NCBI RefSeq assembly: GCF_024519435.1
Contig: NZ_JALJRZ010000008.1
Location: forward strand, 161,530-225,529
Direction of reading: 5' to 3'
DNA from: Terrabacter sp. Ter38
GTDB taxonomy: Bacteria > Actinomycetota > Actinomycetes > Actinomycetales > Dermatophilaceae
Length of the DNA stretch: 64,000 bases
The translations under genes and the position numbers were made by a program. Position 1 is the stretch's first letter. Each line of letters opens with the position of its first letter. The notes under the pieces were generated by a model. It did not search any database. It was not told the DNA's origin and saw only the letters and a list, made by a program, of their open reading frames with translations. Shown one piece after another: positions 59,941 to 64,000 of the stretch.

Positions 59941-60576
59941 TCAGTTCTCGGCCTTGGCGTCGGCCTGGCCGACACCCTTGCCCTCGACGGCCTGGTCGGA
60001 GCGGCTGAACACGTGGTCGACGAAGCCGTACTCCTTGGCCTCCTCGGCGCTGAACCAGCGGTCGCGGTCGGAGTCCTTCTCGATCTGCTCGACCGTCTGG
60101 CCCGTGTGCTCGGCGATGAGCTGCGCCATCTGCTTCTTGACGTAGAGCATCTGCTCGGCCTGGATCTTGATGTCGGTGGCGGTGCCGCCGATGCCGCCCG
60201 AGGGCTGGTGCATCATGACGCGGGCGTGGGGCGTGGCGTAGCGCTTGCCCTGGGTGCCGGCCGACAGCAGGAACTGGCCCATCGAGGCGGCCATGCCCAT
60301 CGCGACGGTGGCGACGTCGTTGGGGATCCAGTTCATCGTGTCGAAGATGGCCATGCCGGCGGAGATCGAGCCGCCAGGGCTGTTGATGTAGAGCCAGATG
60401 TCCTTCTCAGGGTCCTCGGCCGAGAGCAGCAGCAGCTGCGCCGCGATGGCGTTCGCGTTGTCGTCGCGCACGTCGGACCCGAGGAAGATGATCCGCTCCT
60501 TGAGCAGGCGGTTGTAGATGTGGTCGTCCAGACCACCCGGCATGCCGTTGCCGTTGGCGGAGGTCTCCGAAATCAC
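59941..60576 (-). CDS. clpP1: ATP-dependent Clp protease proteolytic subunit, ClpP1 type
   Basis: A 211-residue subunit with Ser98 in [13 protein letters not shown] and His123 in [20 protein letters not shown] 60576 ([10 protein letters not shown]) has GGAG six bases upstream; the longer in-frame sequence is non-coding. First gene of the clpP1-clpP2 pair. The tail ([14 protein letters not shown]) is an extension. Partner of ClpP2 above. Confidence 0.96.
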   Translation of the reverse strand: MISETSANGNGMPGGLDDHIYNRLLKERIIFLGSDVRDDNANAIAAQLLLLSAEDPEKDIWLYINSPGGSISAGMAIFDTMNWIPNDVATVAMGMAASMGQFLLSAGTQGKRYATPHARVMMHQPSGGIGGTATDIKIQAEQMLYVKKQMAQLIAEHTGQTVEQIEKDSDRDRWFSAEEAKEYGFVDHVFSRSDQAVEGKGVGQADAKAEN

Positions 60577-60736
60577 CGTGTCTCCATCGTCGAAGTGGTC
60601 CAGCCTCTCGCCACGGGATGTGGCGCCTGGCTGGCTCGTCACTGACCCTAACGCCCGACCCCTCGGCCAGATTTCCCGAACCGCGCCGTGTTCGCCGTGA
60701 GCGCACAAACCTGAGCGGGAGTGGCGCAACCACGCG

Positions 60737-60778
60737 CACGGACCCCACCGGGTCGTATGCCGTCCGGCGGGGTCCGTG
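60737..60778 (-). terminator. terminator after the small acidic gene
   Basis: CACGGACCCC and GGGGTCCGTG close a 22-base inner part that can add a CCGG/CCGG stem. It lies just past the stop of the acidic-protein gene. Its loop contains one GTATGCCG octamer (60755-60762). Confidence 0.65.
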
Positions 60779-60790
60779 GGCCGAGCGCGC

Positions 60791-61093
60791 TCAGTTGCTC
60801 AGGCCGTTGTCCTGCCCCGAGTCGCCGAGGTCGGCGGCGTCGCTCTCGGTGCCGGTCTGCTGCGACGCGTCGTCGAAGGACCCGTTGCCGCCGGCCTGGT
60901 CGAGCGAGCGGTCCCGCGGCTCGTCGACGGCGTTGCTGCCGTCGAGGTTGCCGCGGTCGGCGTCGTCGCCCTGGCCCTGCGGCGCGGCCCTGTCACTGCC
61001 GTCGTCGTGCCCGGGGACGTTGGTGCCGTCGGCGTCGGTGCTGTTGATGTCGGTGTCCGCCATGCCGGCGCCCGACTCGTCGGTGCTGCTCAT
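60791..61093 (-). CDS. small acidic disordered protein between tig and clpP1
   Basis: A 100-residue protein of very low complexity, rich in Asp, Ser, Gly and Asn (about one quarter Asp or Glu), with no hydrophobic core, membrane segment or signal. ATG 61093 has GGGAG six bases ahead, and the gene ends at its own terminator hairpin, which supports real expression. No family is recognised. Between trigger factor and ClpP1, it might be a Clp substrate or an acidic stress protein, but nothing in the sequence shows this. Confidence 0.55.
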   Translation of the reverse strand: MSSTDESGAGMADTDINSTDADGTNVPGHDDGSDRAAPQGQGDDADRGNLDGSNAVDEPRDRSLDQAGGNGSFDDASQQTGTESDAADLGDSGQDNGLSN

Positions 61094-61207
61094 CTCTGGC
61101 TCCCTCGTCGAGGTGCGTGCCGCCGGACGGCGACCGTAGGCGACGTACCCGGGCCGAAGGGTGGACAACCGCGGCCAGGAGCCGTCAGTGGGACCCGGGG
61201 ACGCCGT

Positions 61208-61237
61208 GAGGCCGACTCCCGAACGGGAGCCGGCCTC
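61208..61237 (-). terminator. terminator after tig
   Basis: GAGGCCGACTCCC and GGGAGCCGGCCTC pair around a four-base loop with one internal mismatch, 23 bases past the tig stop on the minus strand. Confidence 0.75.
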
Positions 61238-61259
61238 GCGGCGTTGCTGGTGGTGACGG

Positions 61260-62615
61260 TCAGGCGTCGGCCTTCTCGGCGCTCGCCTCGTCGGTGGTCT
61301 CGTCGGTGGCCTCGTCAGCGTCGACAACCTCGTCCTCGTCGCCCTCGGTGCCGGGGACGGCCTCGTTGAGGTCGATGACGTTGCCGGCGGTGTCCTTGAC
61401 GGAGACCTTCTCGAGGACCGTGGCGAGCGCCTTGCGGCGGGCGACCTCGGCGACCATGGCGGGGATCTGACCCTCCTGGTCGAGCGACTGGGCGAACTGG
61501 TTCGGGTCCATGCCGTACTGCTGCGAGCTCATGACGAGGAACTCGATGAGCTCCTGCTGCTCGACCTTGACCTCTTCCTTCTCGGCGATGGCGTCGAGGA
61601 CGAGCTGGGTCTTGAGGCCCTTGCGGGTGCTCTCGCCGACCTCGGCACGGTGCTCGTCGTCCTCGAGGCGACCCTCGCCCTCGAGGTGGCTGTGCACCTC
61701 GGCCTCGACGATGCTCTCGGGGATCGGGACCTCGATCTTCTCGAGAATGGCCTCGAGGAGCTGGTCGCGGGCCGCGACGCCCTGGGCGAACTTGGCGTCG
61801 ACCTCGGCCTTGGCCGTGAGGTCGGCCTTGAGCTCGTCGAGCGTGTCGAACTCCGAGGCCAGCTGGGCGAACTCGTCGTCGAGCTCGGGCAGCTCGCGCT
61901 CCTTGACCGCGGTGACGGTCACGGTGCAGCTGGCGTCCTGGCCCTCCTGGTCGCCACCGGCGAGGGGGGCGGTGAACTGCTTGGTCTCGTCGGCCGCCAT
62001 GCCGACGAGCGCCTCGTCGAGGCCCTCGAGCATGTTCTTGCTGCCGACCTCGTAGGAGACACCCGTGACGGAGTCGATCTGCTCGCCGTCGATCTCGGCG
62101 GACAGGTCGATGGAGACGAAGTCGCCGTCCTGCACGGCACGGTCGACGCCCTTGAGGGTGCCGAATCGGGCCCGGAGGTCGGTGAGGCGCTGCTCGACGG
62201 CCTCGTCCTCGACCGTGGCCTCGTCGACGGTCAGCTCGATGTCGCTGAAGTCGGGCAGGTCGATCTCGGGACGCTTGTCGACCTCGGCCGTGAAGACGAA
62301 GTCCTCGCCGTCGGTCGCGGGCACCTGGAGGTCGGTGATCTCGGGCTGGCCGAGCGGGCGGACCTCGTTCTCCTCGAGGGCCTGGCCGTAGAACGTCGGG
62401 AGGGCGTTGTTGACGGCCTCCTCGAGGACGGCCGCGCGGCCGACGCGCTGCTCGATGATGCGGGCCGGCACCTTGCCCTTGCGGAAGCCGGGCACCTGGA
62501 TGTGCTCACCGATGTGCTTGATGGCCGCGTCGAGGCTCGGCTTGAGCTCCTCGAACGGGACCTCGACGGTCATCTTGACCCGGGTCGGGCTGAGGGTCTC
62601 GAGCGCACTCTTCAC
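61260..62615 (-). CDS. tig: trigger factor (ribosome-associated chaperone and prolyl isomerase)
   Basis: A 451-residue chaperone at the ribosome exit. The N-terminal ribosome-binding domain has VPGFRKGKVPARII, a variant of the GFRxGKxP signature. A PPIase domain follows (QDGDFVSIDLSAEIDGEQ...) and then the C-terminal chaperone arms and an acidic tail. GTG 62615 (MKSALETLSPTRVKMTVEVP) aligns with the usual M-K-S start and has GGAG nine bases upstream; ATG 62630 is a possible start five codons earlier but lacks a site. Confidence 0.95.
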   Translation of the reverse strand: MKSALETLSPTRVKMTVEVPFEELKPSLDAAIKHIGEHIQVPGFRKGKVPARIIEQRVGRAAVLEEAVNNALPTFYGQALEENEVRPLGQPEITDLQVPATDGEDFVFTAEVDKRPEIDLPDFSDIELTVDEATVEDEAVEQRLTDLRARFGTLKGVDRAVQDGDFVSIDLSAEIDGEQIDSVTGVSYEVGSKNMLEGLDEALVGMAADETKQFTAPLAGGDQEGQDASCTVTVTAVKERELPELDDEFAQLASEFDTLDELKADLTAKAEVDAKFAQGVAARDQLLEAILEKIEVPIPESIVEAEVHSHLEGEGRLEDDEHRAEVGESTRKGLKTQLVLDAIAEKEEVKVEQQELIEFLVMSSQQYGMDPNQFAQSLDQEGQIPAMVAEVARRKALATVLEKVSVKDTAGNVIDLNEAVPGTEGDEDEVVDADEATDETTDEASAEKADA

Positions 62616-62742
62616 TGCGGGGTACTCCATAGGGGCTGGTGCCGACGTGGTCGTCGACGGTGAACGGACGGGCCAGCGCACCATGCTATAGGCCGCGCGG
62701 CCGATGGCTAAATGCGCGGATCGTCCGCGGGGCGCACGCACC

Positions 62743-62748
62743 TATGCT
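62743..62748 (+). promoter_or_regulatory. -10-like box for the 62757 gene
   Basis: TATGCT ends eight bases before the ATG at 62757; GGAG also lies in the spacer. Confidence 0.4.
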
Positions 62749-62756
62749 CGGGAGCC

Positions 62757-63272
62757 ATGAGCACCCCTCCCGGCCCCTTCGCGTCCCCCGAGAGCGCGGC
62801 CCTGCGCCCGATCCAGATGGTGTCGGTGGCGGTGGGCATGGGAGCGCTCATGCTCAGCGCCGTACGCATCCTCGTCGACCCGTCCGCTCCCCTGCCGTCC
62901 CCGTGGGCCGTCGGCATCGTGCTGGCGACGCTCGTCGGCTCGGCCACCCTGATCCGCTACGTCGGGTATGCCGTTCCGGCCCTCCCGCACGGCCTGCCCC
63001 GCGAGAACGCCGAGGCGACGAGCCTGCGCTACTTCACGTCGACGACGACGCTGCGCACCGCGCTCGCGGAGGCGCCCGTGCTCGTGGCGTTCGCGTGCTC
63101 GTTCGTCTTCACACCGCACTCGTGGCTGACCCTGCTCATCGCGCTGCCCGGCGGCCTTGCCCTCTACTGGGTGCACGGCTGGCCGTCGCCGCGCACGGCT
63201 GCCGCCGTCGAGGCCGGCCTCGAGGCCGACGGCGCGGAGAGCTGGCTCAGCGAGGCGCTCGGCTTCCGCTGA
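62757..63272 (+). CDS. four-helix membrane protein of unknown role
   Basis: A 171-residue protein with four membrane helices (IQMVSVAVGMGALMLSAVRILV; WAVGIVLATLVGSATLIRYVGY; LAEAPVLVAFACSFVF; LTLLIALPGGLALYWVHG) and a soluble C-terminus. No domain is recognised, though similar small membrane proteins are common in actinobacteria. Divergent from tig across 141 bases and convergent with the DUF2087 gene. Confidence 0.68.
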   Translation: MSTPPGPFASPESAALRPIQMVSVAVGMGALMLSAVRILVDPSAPLPSPWAVGIVLATLVGSATLIRYVGYAVPALPHGLPRENAEATSLRYFTSTTTLRTALAEAPVLVAFACSFVFTPHSWLTLLIALPGGLALYWVHGWPSPRTAAAVEAGLEADGAESWLSEALGFR

Positions 63273-63318
63273 GCCCGACCTGACGTCTGCCGTGTGGCGC
63301 GAGCAGCGGGCCGGCGGG

Positions 63319-63615
63319 TCAGTCGACGGTCCCGCCACTGCGCCAGTAGAACCCGTCGGCCCGGTCGAGGAAGCCCTCCTCGACGAGGTAGCGGCGCAGG
63401 GCCGCGACATCGGGGTGGAAGGCGCGCAGGCGGTTGTTGACCTGGGTCTCGTCGTACCGCTCCCCGGGCTCGAACTGCTGCGACAGCAGGTCGAGGACAA
63501 CGAGTCGCTTGCGGATCTTGGTGGGAATGCTCGTCAGGGTGCCGTCGGCGGCGAGGAACGATCGGAGGACGGCGTCGCGGTCGCGAAGGGCGTCCTGCAG
63601 GTCTGGGCGGAACAT
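63319..63615 (-). CDS. DUF2087 domain protein
   Basis: A 98-residue protein matching DUF2087: LRSFLAADGTLTSIPTKIRKRLVVLDLLSQQFEPGERYDETQVNNRLRAFHPDVAALRRYLVEEGFLDRADGFYWR, a winged-helix-like fold that often forms the C-terminal part of ArsR or other regulators. Here it stands alone, so it may be a small DNA-binding protein. ATG 63615 lies seven bases behind TAGCGT; longer in-frame sequence would run into tRNA-Gly. Confidence 0.85.
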   Translation of the reverse strand: MFRPDLQDALRDRDAVLRSFLAADGTLTSIPTKIRKRLVVLDLLSQQFEPGERYDETQVNNRLRAFHPDVAALRRYLVEEGFLDRADGFYWRSGGTVD

Positions 63616-63622
63616 GCGACCA

Positions 63623-63628
63623 ACGCTA
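63623..63628 (-). promoter_or_regulatory. -10-like box for the DUF2087 gene
   Basis: TAGCGT on the minus strand ends seven bases before the ATG at 63615. Confidence 0.45.
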
Positions 63629-63660
63629 GGAAGCGGGGCGTGCCGACGCCAAGGGAGTTT

Positions 63661-63734
63661 TGGAGCGGGCGACGAGAATCGAACTCGCGTGATCAGTTTG
63701 GAAGACTGAGGCTCTACCATTGAGCTACGCCCGC
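63661..63734 (-). tRNA. tRNA-Gly (TCC)
   Basis: On the minus strand: acceptor GCGGGCG/CGCCCGC, D-arm GCTCAATGGTAGAGC, anticodon loop CTTCCAA (anticodon TCC) on a TCAGT/ACTGA stem, T-arm GCGAGTTCGATTCTCGT, with the terminal CCA encoded. Confidence 0.96.
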
Positions 63735-63868
63735 GGGGCACCGGTCAGGCCGGCGATCCGAGGCGTCAGCCTACTGGTTCACTCCCGATCCGCAGAAATC
63801 GACCCGCCCGCGCCGCGGTGGAAAGAGGTCGGCTCGGCCCCCGGTTGTCGGCTACGATTCCGACGCCA

Positions 63869-63942
63869 CGGGGTGTGGCGCAGCTTGGTAGCGCATTGCG
63901 TTTGGGACGCAAGGGCCGCAGGTTCAAATCCTGTCACCCCGA
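63869..63942 (+). tRNA. tRNA-Pro (TGG)
   Basis: CGGGGTG/CACCCCG acceptor, D-arm GCGCAGCTTGGTAGCGC, anticodon loop TTTGGGA (anticodon TGG) on TTGCG/CGCAA, T-arm GCAGGTTCAAATCCTGT. The CCA is not encoded. Confidence 0.96.
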
Positions 63943-63969
63943 CTTTGTGATGTCTCAGGACATCGGAAT

Positions 63970-64000
63970 GAGCTGGACCTACGGAATGTAGGTCCAGCTC
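63970..64000 (+). terminator. hairpin after tRNA-Pro at the window edge
   Basis: GAGCTGGACCTAC and GTAGGTCCAGCTC form a perfect 13-base stem with a five-base loop, ending exactly at the window edge. A T-run, if any, is outside. Confidence 0.75.

Noticed and set aside
62616..62741. Longer N-terminus for trigger factor
   Set aside because: Residues upstream of GTG 62615 are not like the family, which begins at the M-K-S-A-L-E position.

Overview
The window is a high-GC (about 72% by eye) actinobacterial chromosome segment. Gene content (rne-rplU-rpmA-obg, proBA, nadD-rsfS, comEA-comEC, leuS, tig-clpP1-clpP2-clpX, valS, plsY), frequent GTG starts, 4-bp GTGA/ATGA gene overlaps and many leaderless-looking starts fit a member of Micrococcales, most likely Intrasporangiaceae (inference). 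I see no insertion sequence, prophage, CRISPR array or replication origin.

Layout. 0-5.5 kb: end of an AhpD-like peroxidase-related protein, a gamma-glutamyltransferase-like enzyme, a decayed surface-protein gene, then a lipid-modifying pair (cyclopropane synthase-like methyltransferase and DUF1295 membrane protein) and a DUF985 cupin. 5.5-9 kb: DNA uptake genes comEC and comEA on the minus strand. 9-19.5 kb: purU, a TPR protein, plsY, degV, leuS with a leucine leader-peptide attenuator, and small membrane and enzyme genes. 19.6-20.4 kb: a paired SMR exporter under a guanidine-III-like riboswitch. 20.5-24.8 kb: a two-gene caspase-superfamily operon, a membrane-spanning CHAT protein with a CBM9-like outer domain followed by a C14 metacaspase-like protein. 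24.8-32.1 kb: tRNA-Ala, phosphatase-rsfS-nadD operon, glycosyltransferase and methyltransferase, proA and divergent proB. 32.3-38.4 kb: two sodium/solute symporters, each with a small membrane partner, next to a LytS/LytR two-component system. 38.6-46.2 kb: obg, rpmA, rplU, a large RNase E/G, a DUF2344 protein and an acyltransferase. 46.5-53.6 kb: valS and a DUF4129-MoxR-DUF58 operon. 53.7-56 kb: a TetR regulator with a perfect 27-bp palindromic operator and an MFS exporter. 56-63.6 kb: a papain-like-fold candidate, clpX, ACBP, clpP2, clpP1, tig and small genes. The end holds tRNA-Gly and tRNA-Pro.

The two observations I rate highest are: (1) the octamer GTATGCCG, counted by eye 28 times, 14 on each strand, about ten times the base-composition expectation, in coding and non-coding DNA of a window that also carries competence genes; it behaves like a dispersed recognition word, possibly a DNA uptake sequence; (2) the CHAT-transmembrane-CBM9 plus metacaspase operon, which looks like a membrane receptor-protease module. 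The guanidine-III-like riboswitch, the leuS attenuator and the palindromic TetR operator give direct regulatory predictions.
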